Origin: Vibrio ouci
GTDB taxonomy: Bacteria; Pseudomonadota; Gammaproteobacteria; Enterobacterales; Vibrionaceae
Direction of reading: 5' to 3'
DNA: 64,000 nucleotides
Assembly (NCBI RefSeq): GCF_004551525.1
Contig: NZ_SATR01000002.1
Location: forward strand, 124,001-188,000
The notes beneath the pieces are model-generated. The model searched no databases, was not told the origin of the DNA, and saw nothing but the letters and a program-made list of their open reading frames with translations. This document shows positions 42,427 to 52,140 of the stretch, in pieces (position 1 is the first letter of the stretch; each line of letters starts with the position of its first letter). A program made the position numbers and the translations under genes.

Positions 42427-44964
42427 ATGAATCGTATGAATTTATGCGCTGCCAGTATTGCACTTGCAGTATCAAGCGCAGCGATAGCCGCTCCGACAGC
42501 ACCGAGTGTTGATGTATATGGATCGAACAATCTGCAGTTTTCTAAGATTGAACTCGCCATGGAAACAACCTCTGGTTACAACCAAATGGTTAAGTATCAC
42601 GAAGAAGCTGATATCACCATCAAGTTCAACCAATGGAGTGGTACGACAGGCGACACTTACAAAATCTACTTTGATGGTACACAAGTGGCAACCGGCCCAA
42701 TCAGTGGTAGTCAAACGGATGCGACATTCAAGTATGGCAAAGGTGGTCTGTACCAAATGACCATCGAAGCGTGTGATGCGACGGGTTGTAGCACCAGTGC
42801 TCCGGTTGAAGTGACAGTAGCGGATACTGACGGGTCACATTTAAAACCACTGACGATGAACATCGACCCGAACAACAAATCTTACAACACAGATCCTAAT
42901 ACCGTTGTAGGTACATATTTCGTTGAGTGGGGTATCTATGGCCGTGAGTACACGGTAGACAACCTACCAGCCGACAACCTAACTCATATTCTATATGGCT
43001 TCATTCCAATCTGTGGTCCTAACGAATCGGTTAAGTCTGTTGGTGGCAATAGCTACAACGCATTGATGACAGCCTGTCAGGGCGTGCCAGATTACGAAGT
43101 TGTTATCCATGACCCGTGGGCTGCTTACCAGAAGAGCTTCCCTCAAGCTGGGCATGAATATAGCTCTCCAATCAAAGGTAACTACGCGATGCTTATGGCA
43201 CTTAAGCAGCGTAACCCTGACCTAAAAATTATCCCTTCAATTGGTGGCTGGACACTTTCTGACCCCTTCTTTGATTTCACTACCAAAGCGAACCGAGATA
43301 CTTTTGTTGCGTCAGTTAAGCGATTCCTAACGACGTGGAAGTTCTACGATGGTGTGGATGTTGACTGGGAATTCCCTGGTGGCGGCGGCGCGGCGGCTAA
43401 TCTAGGTGATCCGGTAAACGATGGCCCTGCGTACATTGCGCTGATGCAAGAGTTAAGAGCGATGCTTGATGACTTAGAAGCGTCAACAGGTCGTACTTAT
43501 GAGCTAACGTCTGCAATTGGCGTTGGTCACGATAAGATCGAAGATGTTGATTACGCTGATGCAGTTCAGTACATGGATTACATCTTTGCCATGACATACG
43601 ATTTTTATGGTGGTTGGAACAATGTAGTGGGTCACCAAACAGCGTTGTACTGTGGCAGCTTTATGCGTCCAGGTCAGTGTGACGGTACTGGTGTAGATGA
43701 AAATGGTGAAGCGTACAAAGGACCTGCCTACACATCTGACAACGGTATCCAATTACTGCTAGCACAAGGTGTTCCTGCAAGTAAGCTTGTTCTTGGTGCT
43801 GCCATGTATGGCCGTGGTTGGGAAGGCGTGATGCCAGAAACACTATCAGATCCAGCTGATCCTATGACTGGTGTTGGTAACGGTAAGCTGAAAGGTTCTA
43901 CTGCACAAGGTGTGTGGGAGGACGGTGTTATTGATTACAAAGGCATTAAGTCATTCATGTTGGGTGACAACAGCCAAGGTATCAATGGTTTCCAATACGG
44001 CTATGACGCGCAAGCTGAGGCTCCTTGGGTATGGAACCCGACTACAGGTCAGCTAATTACGTTTGATGATGACCGCTCAGTGAAAGCAAAGGGCGCGTAT
44101 GTACGTAACCTAGGTTTAGCGGGTCTATTCTCATGGGAAATTGATGCTGATAACGGTGACATCCTAAATTCGATGCATGAAGGTCTAGCTGGTGGTCCAC
44201 CACTAAACCGTGATCCAGTAGCGAATGCGGGTGCTGATGTGACAGTTGTTGGTCCGGCGAGCGTTAGCCTTGATGGTAGTGCTTCAAGTGACGCTGATGG
44301 CACAATTGCAAGCTATCAATGGGCGCAAGTTTCTGGAACTCCAGTAACACTAAGTTCAGCAAGCAGCGCTGTGGCAAGCTTTGATGTAGCAGAAGTCGCT
44401 CAAGTTGAAACGCTAAGCTTTAAGCTGACTGTAACTGACAACGAAGGCGCGACATCAACTGACACTGTGGTTGTTACGGTTAACCCTAAAGACCTACCAC
44501 CAGTAAATGAAGCGCCAGTTGCTTCAGTGACTGCACCAGCTAACGTAAATGCAGGTGATGTGGTTGTTGTTGATGCTTCTGCTTCAACTGATGCTGATAA
44601 CGATGTCCTAACTTACACATGGAACCTTCCTGCAGGTCTTACTGCTACGGTTGATGGTGCAACAGTAAGTTTTGTTGCTGCTGAATATACTCAAGATACT
44701 TCGCTAGCCTTCACTGTAACTGTAAGTGATGGACAAGCTGAATCTTCTGCATCGACTACGGTGGTTGTCGCGAAGACATCTACTGGCGGTGAGCTGTGTG
44801 ACAACTTGTGGCAATCAGGTTCGGTGTATAACGGTGGTGCACAAGTTTCTTGGGCTGGAAAAGTTTGGGAAGCGAAGTGGTGGACACAAGGTGATGATCC
44901 AGCGCAATCAGGTGAATGGGGCGTTTGGAAAGAAGTTGGCGTAGCGAACTGCGCGACTAACTAA
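42427..44964 (+). CDS. chiA: Secreted GH18 chitinase, ChiA type
   Basis: Secreted endochitinase of 845 residues. Signal peptide about 1-23 (ALAVSSAAIAA), an N-terminal ChitinaseA FnIII-like domain (25-140), GH18 catalytic TIM barrel (about 160-570) with the motif DGVDVDWE (Asp308 to catalytic Glu315), IGGWTLSDPF, and YDFYGGW. Two PKD-like domains follow (about 595-685 and 695-780), and a C-terminal CBM5/12 chitin-binding module with aromatic pairs (WEAKWW, GEWGVW). Start at 42427 (MNRMNLC) gives a clean signal peptide; in-frame ATGs at 42355 and 42412 are alternatives. Export would be via type II secretion, as usual in Vibrio. Stand-alone gene. Confidence 0.95.
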   Translation: MNRMNLCAASIALAVSSAAIAAPTAPSVDVYGSNNLQFSKIELAMETTSGYNQMVKYHEEADITIKFNQWSGTTGDTYKIYFDGTQVATGPISGSQTDATFKYGKGGLYQMTIEACDATGCSTSAPVEVTVADTDGSHLKPLTMNIDPNNKSYNTDPNTVVGTYFVEWGIYGREYTVDNLPADNLTHILYGFIPICGPNESVKSVGGNSYNALMTACQGVPDYEVVIHDPWAAYQKSFPQAGHEYSSPIKGNYAMLMALKQRNPDLKIIPSIGGWTLSDPFFDFTTKANRDTFVASVKRFLTTWKFYDGVDVDWEFPGGGGAAANLGDPVNDGPAYIALMQELRAMLDDLEASTGRTYELTSAIGVGHDKIEDVDYADAVQYMDYIFAMTYDFYGGWNNVVGHQTALYCGSFMRPGQCDGTGVDENGEAYKGPAYTSDNGIQLLLAQGVPASKLVLGAAMYGRGWEGVMPETLSDPADPMTGVGNGKLKGSTAQGVWEDGVIDYKGIKSFMLGDNSQGINGFQYGYDAQAEAPWVWNPTTGQLITFDDDRSVKAKGAYVRNLGLAGLFSWEIDADNGDILNSMHEGLAGGPPLNRDPVANAGADVTVVGPASVSLDGSASSDADGTIASYQWAQVSGTPVTLSSASSAVASFDVAEVAQVETLSFKLTVTDNEGATSTDTVVVTVNPKDLPPVNEAPVASVTAPANVNAGDVVVVDASASTDADNDVLTYTWNLPAGLTATVDGATVSFVAAEYTQDTSLAFTVTVSDGQAESSASTTVVVAKTSTGGELCDNLWQSGSVYNGGAQVSWAGKVWEAKWWTQGDDPAQSGEWGVWKEVGVANCATN

Positions 44965-44991
44965 TAACCTTATATTCCTAACTAAATAGAA

Positions 44992-45027
44992 AAAGCCATT
45001 CGAGGTAACTCGAATGGCTTTATTTTT
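44992..45027. terminator. Bidirectional terminator
   Basis: AAAGCCATTCGAG (44992-45004) pairs perfectly with CTCGAATGGCTTT (45009-45021), GTAA loop, then TATTTTTT. It ends the chitinase gene and the convergent lapB gene. Confidence 0.93.
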
Positions 45028-45046
45028 TGAAGTAGGAAATCGCAGA

Positions 45047-47161
45047 TTAGTTTACCGCTCTCACTTTACCTTGTTTAAGGTTGTTGAGAACATCGGCTTT
45101 AGGGCCATCTGCAATAACGCAACCTTTCTCCATAACGATGACTCTGTCTACCACATCCAGCATTGATGTTTTGTGGGTAATTAGAATCAAAGTTTCGCTC
45201 TGCTTTAGTTGAGCCAGTTGCTGTTTAATGTGCATTTCTGAACGGTTATCCATCGCACTCGTCGGCTCATCCATTAACAGGACAGGTGGGCGGCCTAAAA
45301 GAGCACGAGCAATGGTTACTGCTTGACGTTGACCACCAGAAAGCAACATACCGCCTTCACCGACTTGGCGCTCTAAGCCTGCAGGATCTTGCTGGGTAAA
45401 TACTGTCACACCAGCACGGTTTGCGGCATCAAGTACGTCGCGGTCATCCGTTAGTGGACGCCCGAGAGTGATGTTGTCACGGATGCTGCCATAGAACAGT
45501 TGGCTGTCTTGCGGTACACAGCCAATGTTACGGCGAATATCGATATGATGGAGTTGGTCGATGTCAGTATCGTCGATCCTAACATGGCCTTCTGTTGGCT
45601 TATAAAGACCCATAATCAGGCGTTCAAGTGTGGTTTTACCCGAACCAATACGACCAATGATAGCGACTTTTTCTCCAGGGTTAATCGTAATGCTTAAATC
45701 GCGAACAGATGCAATTGGCGAGTCAGGGTAGTGGAAAGTCACCTTCTCTAACTCAATTTTGCCGTGAATAATTGGTCGGTGAATATAGCGTTTGCCTTCT
45801 TCTTGCTCATCAGGCATTTGCATCACTTGCTCAATAATAGTCATCGATGACTTGGCTTGATTGTATCGTGTCGAAAGCAATGAAAGTTGGACCATTGGGC
45901 CGATAGCACGGCCGCTAAGCATGGTAGCCGCGATGAGCCCTCCCATGGTGAGGTCACCTTCTGAAATCAAATATACGCCAAGAATAATCATGCCCACATT
46001 TGATGCTTGTTGAACAAAGCCTGCAGTATTTTGAATACCGTCGGTGATGCGGCGGCTCTTGATATTCCAGTTTGCCATGTGCGCTACTGCTTCTTCCCAG
46101 CGGAATTGGAACTGGCTTTGAGCACCAAACAACTTAACGGTTTCTAGCCCAGAAAGGCTTTCGATTAAGTTAGCGTACTTTTGTGAAGCAAGGCGAGAGC
46201 CCTCTTCAATGGTATGACGTAATGGCCCTTGTATTAGCAGTGAGTAGATGATCAGAATCACTACACCTACGATTGGCACGATCACTAGGTTACCGGCCAT
46301 CAACCAGATCAGGACGAGGAACAGAATCGCAAACGGAAGGTCAATCAATGAGCCAATCGTTGCAGAGGTGAAGAATTCACGAATCGACTCAAATTCCTGA
46401 AGGTGGCGAGCGAAAGCACCAACCGATGCAGGTCTAGCCTCCATTCGAATGCCTAGTACCTTACTAAAGAGTTTGGATGATATTAGGATATCGGACTTTT
46501 TACCTGCGACATCAATAAAGTAACTGCGCATCAGCTTGAGTGTTAGGTCAAACAAGAAGATCACGAAGATACCACTGGCGAGTACCCAGAGAGTCTCAAA
46601 CGCTAAGTTTGGTACAACCTTATCGTAAACCAAGCGCGTAAACATCGGCGCTGCGACGGCGAACAAGTTGATAAGAATCGAAGCGATGAGCACATCACGA
46701 TAAATGCGTTTTGATTGCCAAATAGTGCCCCAAAACCAGTGACCCTCACGAGTTTTGAGCACTTCTGGTGAGCGCTCATCATAACGAAATTGTTTTTTTA
46801 CGAGAAAGTAGCGTCCGATATAGAGTTGGTTTAACTCTTCAATACTGAGTGAAATCGGAACAAGTCCAGACTCTCCAGTGACGATCTCTGCTTCGGTCTT
46901 CTCTTCGTTGATGCTGTTTAGTACACATGCTTCACCGTTTTTCAGGATAAGAACAACGGGTAGTACTAACTGAGAGATCTCTAGTAATGATGAGCGATTT
47001 TCTTTTGCCACCAAGCCGGCGCGTTCTGCCGCGCGCGGAAATAGAAACGGGGTTAGCTTGCCATCTGAGAGTGGCAAGCCATTAATAAGCGCTTCTGGTG
47101 AATTCGCTAAACCATAGTATCGACTAACGTAGATAAGAGAGTTTAATAGCGGGTCCTGCAT
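45047..47161 (-). CDS. lapB: Type I secretion ABC exporter, LapB-like
   Basis: ABC transporter of 704 residues for export of a large adhesin. An N-terminal C39-like peptidase domain (about 1-130) lacks the catalytic Cys (NSLIYVSRYYG), as in other LapB/HlyB exporters; about six membrane helices (150-430); nucleotide-binding domain from about 470 with Walker A GRIGSGKTT (near 500), LSGGQRQ signature (near 604) and LLMDEPTSAMD. It is last in the lapC-lapG-lapD-lapB operon, 18 bases after lapD. The outer-membrane partner is not encoded here. Confidence 0.92.
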   Translation of the reverse strand: MQDPLLNSLIYVSRYYGLANSPEALINGLPLSDGKLTPFLFPRAAERAGLVAKENRSSLLEISQLVLPVVLILKNGEACVLNSINEEKTEAEIVTGESGLVPISLSIEELNQLYIGRYFLVKKQFRYDERSPEVLKTREGHWFWGTIWQSKRIYRDVLIASILINLFAVAAPMFTRLVYDKVVPNLAFETLWVLASGIFVIFLFDLTLKLMRSYFIDVAGKKSDILISSKLFSKVLGIRMEARPASVGAFARHLQEFESIREFFTSATIGSLIDLPFAILFLVLIWLMAGNLVIVPIVGVVILIIYSLLIQGPLRHTIEEGSRLASQKYANLIESLSGLETVKLFGAQSQFQFRWEEAVAHMANWNIKSRRITDGIQNTAGFVQQASNVGMIILGVYLISEGDLTMGGLIAATMLSGRAIGPMVQLSLLSTRYNQAKSSMTIIEQVMQMPDEQEEGKRYIHRPIIHGKIELEKVTFHYPDSPIASVRDLSITINPGEKVAIIGRIGSGKTTLERLIMGLYKPTEGHVRIDDTDIDQLHHIDIRRNIGCVPQDSQLFYGSIRDNITLGRPLTDDRDVLDAANRAGVTVFTQQDPAGLERQVGEGGMLLSGGQRQAVTIARALLGRPPVLLMDEPTSAMDNRSEMHIKQQLAQLKQSETLILITHKTSMLDVVDRVIVMEKGCVIADGPKADVLNNLKQGKVRAVN

Positions 47162-47179
47162 GCTATACCTATATAGTTG

Positions 47180-49090
47180 TTATTTATCTACGATGAAGCC
47201 TTGGAAGACGTCAATGAAATGCTCAGACAAGAAATCAAGCTGAGTTTGAGTTTCAACACGAGATGCAATAGTTTTAATCCCTAAGTTATGCGCAGTACGA
47301 GAAATAGACGTTAACGTGAATTTCTGTTTCTCATCATCAAGATGGTGAGTGTACAAGTAGTCTAACTTAACATAAGCAGGGCGGAACTCGTTGATGTAGT
47401 CAAGAGACTGGAAGTTGCGACCATAGTTATCGACACCAAAATCTGCACCTGCATTTCTTACTGCATTACAGAACAGAGCCGTGTGGTGAGGCGAGTTAAT
47501 AAAGCAGTTTTCTGGGATCTCGAAATGGAGTAACGAGGCCACAGAACTGTGTTTATTAAGTAGTTGCGTCACCCAACGAATAAAGCTTGGTTGAGAAATA
47601 CTGCTTTGAGCAATGTTAATCGCAATTGGCTCGTTAAACTCACCTGATTCTAAGCGTTTAACGATTGATCCAATAACGTACTCATCAAATAGGTGGCTGG
47701 CATTGAGTTGCTCTAGAGCGAACAGGTATTGGTTTGCACTGTAGCGCTCACCATCTTTTTCAATCGCAGAGAACACTTCGCGGTGGTATGGCTGACCCCA
47801 GCTATTATTCGCTGATTGGAAACGGAAACTGAACCAGTCATTACTGATTGCCTCTTCCACCAAGTTTTTCCATTGCTGTTTGCCCATTAGACTATCGCTG
47901 CTTTCGCCTGTCACGTAGCCGTATGTCATTTCAGGGTTAGATTTTGCTGTGGCTAGCGCATTATCCAACATGGTTAGCAATGAGGTAGAGTTGGTTGAGG
48001 CTTTACTGTAAACCACACCAAGCGCCAAGTTTGATGTCGCCATGCCAGTTGGATCGGCATTGATATCTTGTACATAGGTGACGATGCTTTCTGCAACTAG
48101 CTTAAGCTCTGAATCTTCCATGTTAGGCAGAATAAAGCCAAACTCTTCAGTAGAAATACGCGCTAACGTTACATTCGGAGAAGTCAGCGACACTTTCAGG
48201 TGATCAGCTAATTCGCGAACCATGCCGTCACCAGCCTCGTAGCCTTTATCATCATACAGCTCTCGGATAAAGCTAGCTTCGAGAATCGCAACGCCACCAA
48301 TACCACCTTCACCAATCCACGAGTTTAGTTGGCTCATGTAGTAAGCGCGGTTACCAAGTTGAGATACAGGGTCGATGTAGGCGCGCTCACGTAATTGCTG
48401 GGCTTCTTTAGCTTGGGCTTTGAAGGACTTTTCTAACTGAGCTGACATACTGTTGATGCCATCAACCACGTAGATAAGGTCTTGAGTTGCCGGGCGAGGT
48501 AACGGATCGCCAAATTGGTTACGAGCCACTTGTTCCATCTTATCAACAATGAGCTGTAGTGGACGCAGAGCACGTTTAAGAATGAATGAGATAGAAAACA
48601 AACCAATCAGCATGATTAAACAAAACGCAATGACGAGACGTTCAAATGCAAGCCATAACTGGGTGTAGGCATCCCCAGGGTGACTGACGATTTCAACTTC
48701 GGCAAGTTGCATCCATCCACTAGTTACAACGCGTCGATCGTGGATTTTTTCGAATAAATTTAGCCGAGTAAACCACTTCGGTACGTTATTAGGCTTGATA
48801 GGGTAGGAGCGCAAAATTTCGTCCCCAGTATCTAGGAAAATTAAACGAACAATCGAGTAGCTACTACCATCAAACAGCGCGTTGATTACCGACTCAACGG
48901 CGACTTGGTCCTTATTTTCAAGGTAAGGCGCAAGCGCTAAACCAACGGTGTTAATGGTGTTGTTCACTTCAGAGCGTTGCTGTTGAATGAGGTTGCTTCT
49001 AGTGGTATTGAACTCAATGATAAACACTGAGATCAATAGCATCAAAATAACCGCAATCATTCCCGCGACAAGTTGTTTATATAGAGTCAT
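47180..49090 (-). CDS. lapD: LapD-like c-di-GMP receptor with degenerate GGDEF-EAL
   Basis: Inner-membrane c-di-GMP receptor of 636 residues. One helix at 7-25, a periplasmic output domain (about 25-150, LapD/MoxY N-terminal type), a second helix near 155-175, HAMP region, then GGDEF and EAL domains that have lost catalysis: STEEF instead of GGDEF and EIEK-like positions instead of EAL. When c-di-GMP is high, LapD sequesters the protease LapG so the adhesin stays on the surface. Gene lies five bases after lapG. Assignment from architecture and operon. Confidence 0.9.
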   Translation of the reverse strand: MTLYKQLVAGMIAVILMLLISVFIIEFNTTRSNLIQQQRSEVNNTINTVGLALAPYLENKDQVAVESVINALFDGSSYSIVRLIFLDTGDEILRSYPIKPNNVPKWFTRLNLFEKIHDRRVVTSGWMQLAEVEIVSHPGDAYTQLWLAFERLVIAFCLIMLIGLFSISFILKRALRPLQLIVDKMEQVARNQFGDPLPRPATQDLIYVVDGINSMSAQLEKSFKAQAKEAQQLRERAYIDPVSQLGNRAYYMSQLNSWIGEGGIGGVAILEASFIRELYDDKGYEAGDGMVRELADHLKVSLTSPNVTLARISTEEFGFILPNMEDSELKLVAESIVTYVQDINADPTGMATSNLALGVVYSKASTNSTSLLTMLDNALATAKSNPEMTYGYVTGESSDSLMGKQQWKNLVEEAISNDWFSFRFQSANNSWGQPYHREVFSAIEKDGERYSANQYLFALEQLNASHLFDEYVIGSIVKRLESGEFNEPIAINIAQSSISQPSFIRWVTQLLNKHSSVASLLHFEIPENCFINSPHHTALFCNAVRNAGADFGVDNYGRNFQSLDYINEFRPAYVKLDYLYTHHLDDEKQKFTLTSISRTAHNLGIKTIASRVETQTQLDFLSEHFIDVFQGFIVDK

Positions 49091-49095
49091 ATTGC

Positions 49096-49776
49096 CTACT
49101 CATCATAATTAATTTTTGGTTTGTTTAACTTAAGCGATTTCTCGCGGGCACGGAGGTCATTCCATAGACTTAATCTTGATGACTTCCCTGCCAGTTGTCC
49201 TTTTTTAGACTTCATCAGCCAGAGGTTTTTACCGTTAAAACTGTATATCGGTAATAAATCTCGTCGAGCTGATGCCTTCTTAATCTGAGGATTAATGTTA
49301 TCTAATAGTATCGGCTCTGCACTCGGTTTTGAGTAGTAAGCCAGTACCATGTGAAACTGATTGAGTTCGATGGCTTTAACATAGACCAGACGAAGTTTTC
49401 GATCTGAGACACCGAGTTCAAGTAGGGAAAAGTATTTGGCAATGGTGAAATCTTCACAGTCACCAGCATTACTGCCTAAAAACTCGAGAGGAGTTGCCCA
49501 GTAGTCGTTCTTTCCCCACAGCTTGATGTCGTTAACAAAGTAAAGTTGGTTAAAGAAATTGTTCACTTTGGTTAGCTTGTCTCGCTCGGAAAGTGATTTG
49601 TACTGAGACATTTCATTTCGCCAAGTTTGCACGCGTTTGCCCGCACGATCGCCATACGTTCGTTTTACTGCGTCTACCCATCGCTGCTCTTGAGTGTTGA
49701 GGGCGAATGACGCAGTAGATGAAAGTAACAGCAGTGAAAGTGCTATTACCGGCGTTAGCCAGTGGCTCCGTCTCAC
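49096..49776 (-). CDS. lapG: LapG-like periplasmic cysteine protease
   Basis: Calcium-dependent, transglutaminase-like cysteine protease of 226 residues that cuts the N-terminal anchor of a LapA-type adhesin. Signal peptide 1-25, then the catalytic triad Cys107 (DCEDF), His142 (FHMVL) and Asp159 (LLDN). The spacing C-H 35 and H-D 17 matches LapG proteins closely. The start is a GTG at 49776 with AAGGA upstream. Its control by LapD is given by the next gene. Confidence 0.92.
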   Translation of the reverse strand: MRRSHWLTPVIALSLLLLSSTASFALNTQEQRWVDAVKRTYGDRAGKRVQTWRNEMSQYKSLSERDKLTKVNNFFNQLYFVNDIKLWGKNDYWATPLEFLGSNAGDCEDFTIAKYFSLLELGVSDRKLRLVYVKAIELNQFHMVLAYYSKPSAEPILLDNINPQIKKASARRDLLPIYSFNGKNLWLMKSKKGQLAGKSSRLSLWNDLRAREKSLKLNKPKINYDE

Positions 49777-49822
49777 GCGAGCTGTTCCTTGGCTACAAAT
49801 CGTTGTGACATGGTCATGAACG

Positions 49823-51214
49823 CTATTCCTTTAATGCATTGTTTTGAGCACTGAGGATTGGTTTAAGTAGGTACTCTAAGATAGTACGTTTACCTGTAAT
49901 GATATCCACAGATGCTGTCATACCCGGAATAATGGGTAATGAATTGTCTTTGTCTAAACTGGTTTCTTTTGTTCGTATACGGACTAAGTAAAAGCTGTTT
50001 CCTTCTTCATCCGTCGTTGTATCCGCGCTGATGTGCTCAAGTGTGCCTTCTAGGCCACCGTATTTAGTGAAGTCATAGGCACTGAATTTGACGACGGTGT
50101 GTAAGTCTGGGCGCAGGAATGCAATGTCTTGTGGGGCGATCTTAGCCTCGACTAACAGAGTGTCTTCACTTGGGACGATTTCAACAATATCCATCCCTGG
50201 TTGAATAACACCACCAACCGTATTGACGTTAAGTGTCTTAACAGTACCCGTGACAGGAGATGTCACAATGGTACGGTTAACTCGGTCTTCTAATCCTACG
50301 GTTGACTCTGTCAGAGAGGATAGTTTGTCTTGCGCTTGGTTGAGTTTTTCTTGCTGCTCAGAACGGAATTTTTGCGCGGTATCGATACGGCTAAGCATGG
50401 CTTCGCGTATTGCCGATTCTAGTACCGGCCTTTTTAGCTCACTGGATGTGAGCTCACGGCGGGTATCGTTGACCTGTCGCTGCAATTTAAGCAGTTCGAT
50501 TCTAGGTACGATTCCCTCTTCAGCAAGAGGGCGAGTGATCTCTAGCTCTTTTCTCGCGAAGTTATAGCCATCTCTTAAGTTACGCACGCGAGCTTTGATC
50601 TCAACGAGATCTTGCTGCTTCTGTTTAACTTGTTGGTCAATCAGCGAAATTTGGTTACGTAGTTTGTTCAAATCTTGGCGGTATTCCGCCCGTTGTCGCG
50701 CAACCAGGTTTGGTTGCTGTTCATCAAGTACAGGAGGAAAAGCCAGCTTGTTAAAGTTAAGCTTAACGTTGTTCTGCCAGTTGCTTGTATCAAAGTCTTC
50801 ATTGATTTCTACACTGGTAAGGGAAGCGGATAACTGCAAAACGCTTGCAGTAAGGTTAGCCACTTGCTGCTCGCGCTCACGATAGTCAGAGCGGAAACGC
50901 GTATCATCGATCAGAAGTAATTGCTGACCTTTGGTGACGCTCTGGCCTTCACGCACGAGTATTTCTTTGACTAAACCGCCCTCTAGGTTCTGTACGACCT
51001 GGATTTGAGAAGAGGGAACGACCTTTCCTTGTCCGACGGTTACCTTGTCGATTTCAGCCCATGACGCCCATACGCCAGCGAGGATGAAAAATAACACCAT
51101 TACCCATAGCATAATTCGAGCACTATTAGGGGTATTGAGTAGTAATGCGGCAGTTTTGTCATCGACATATTCCAACTCGTTGGGAGTTAGTTTGTCATAA
51201 CTGCTTTTGCTCAT
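49823..51214 (-). CDS. lapC: Membrane fusion protein, LapC/HlyD family
   Basis: Adaptor of the type I secretion system, 463 residues. One N-terminal membrane helix (about 35-53), a lipoyl-type half (VVPSSQIQVVQNLEGGLVKEILVREG), a long coiled-coil region (about 100-310), the second lipoyl half, and the HlyD C-terminal beta domain (VEAKIAPQDIAFLRPD). It is first in the lap operon, read away from pdxH. The large repeat adhesin that should be the substrate is not encoded within this window. Confidence 0.9.
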   Translation of the reverse strand: MSKSSYDKLTPNELEYVDDKTAALLLNTPNSARIMLWVMVLFFILAGVWASWAEIDKVTVGQGKVVPSSQIQVVQNLEGGLVKEILVREGQSVTKGQQLLLIDDTRFRSDYREREQQVANLTASVLQLSASLTSVEINEDFDTSNWQNNVKLNFNKLAFPPVLDEQQPNLVARQRAEYRQDLNKLRNQISLIDQQVKQKQQDLVEIKARVRNLRDGYNFARKELEITRPLAEEGIVPRIELLKLQRQVNDTRRELTSSELKRPVLESAIREAMLSRIDTAQKFRSEQQEKLNQAQDKLSSLTESTVGLEDRVNRTIVTSPVTGTVKTLNVNTVGGVIQPGMDIVEIVPSEDTLLVEAKIAPQDIAFLRPDLHTVVKFSAYDFTKYGGLEGTLEHISADTTTDEEGNSFYLVRIRTKETSLDKDNSLPIIPGMTASVDIITGKRTILEYLLKPILSAQNNALKE

Positions 51215-51430
51215 GGGTGTTCCTCGAAAATTGGCTTTATTTTATTGATTTTATTACTCATCTAACAAAATGTTAAGGATTTGCTGTAAGAATAGCAGGG
51301 TTAGATGATATATCCTCATATTTTTATCCCTGTCAGTTATTAAATGGCTAGCAAATCTGTAACTGAACTTGAGTTCTTTTGATTAAGAGCGCACAATCTT
51401 CAAAAAAATTTCGCCGAGGAGAAATATAAG

Positions 51431-52066
51431 ATGGAGCTTGAAGATATTCGTCGTGAGTACACGAAAAGTGGCTTGCGAAGAAAGGATTTATTGGCTGACC
51501 CAATTGCGCAGTTTGACTTGTGGTTAAAACAGGCGATTGAAGCGAAGATGACAGACCCGACGGCAATGACTGTTGCGACAGTAGATGCTACGGGTCAACC
51601 ATATCAGCGTATCGTTTTACTAAAAGATGTCGATAAGCAGGGCTTTGTCTTTTATACCAATTTAGGCAGCCGTAAAGCGCAGCAGATTGAAGGGAACGCG
51701 AAAGTAAGCCTGCATTTCCCTTGGCATCCTCTTGAGCGACAAGTCCATATTACCGGTATCGCAGAGAAGTTATCTGCTGTAGAAAATATGAAGTATTTTT
51801 CTTCTCGCCCGAAGGCCAGCCAACTTGCGGCAATTGCCAGTAAGCAAAGTAGCCGAATCTCTGCAAGAGGCGTTCTGGAAGGGAAGTTTTTAGAGCTTAA
51901 GCAGAAATTTGAAAAAGGTGAGATTCCAGTACCAAGTTTTTGGGGTGGCTATCGTATCCGACCTGAAAGCATTGAGTTTTGGCAAGGTGGTGAACACCGT
52001 CTGCATGACCGCTTCTTATTTTCTAGAGAGCAAGATGAATGGCACATTGACCGTTTAGCTCCATAA
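51431..52066 (+). CDS. pdxH: Pyridoxamine 5'-phosphate oxidase
   Basis: FMN enzyme that makes pyridoxal 5'-phosphate from pyridoxine or pyridoxamine phosphate. The 211-residue product has [27 protein letters not shown] (in part [16 protein letters not shown]), [11 protein letters not shown], the RPKASQLAA segment, and the C-terminal [11 protein letters not shown]...WHIDRLAP. Length and motifs match E. coli PdxH. GAGGAGAA precedes the start. Divergent from the lap operon, ends at a strong terminator. Confidence 0.96.
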   Translation: MELEDIRREYTKSGLRRKDLLADPIAQFDLWLKQAIEAKMTDPTAMTVATVDATGQPYQRIVLLKDVDKQGFVFYTNLGSRKAQQIEGNAKVSLHFPWHPLERQVHITGIAEKLSAVENMKYFSSRPKASQLAAIASKQSSRISARGVLEGKFLELKQKFEKGEIPVPSFWGGYRIRPESIEFWQGGEHRLHDRFLFSREQDEWHIDRLAP

Positions 52067-52096
52067 AAAAACGCCGCTGAATTCAGCGGCGTTTTT
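52067..52096. terminator. Terminator after pdxH
   Basis: A perfect 30-base palindrome: AAAAACGCCGCTGAA followed by its complement, ending in TTTTT. Bidirectional; it also lies downstream of the convergent SUMF1 gene. Confidence 0.95.
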
Positions 52097-52140
52097 GTTT
52101 TTGCAAGGGTAGTGATGGAAACAAGTTCCTTCACGCGCCC

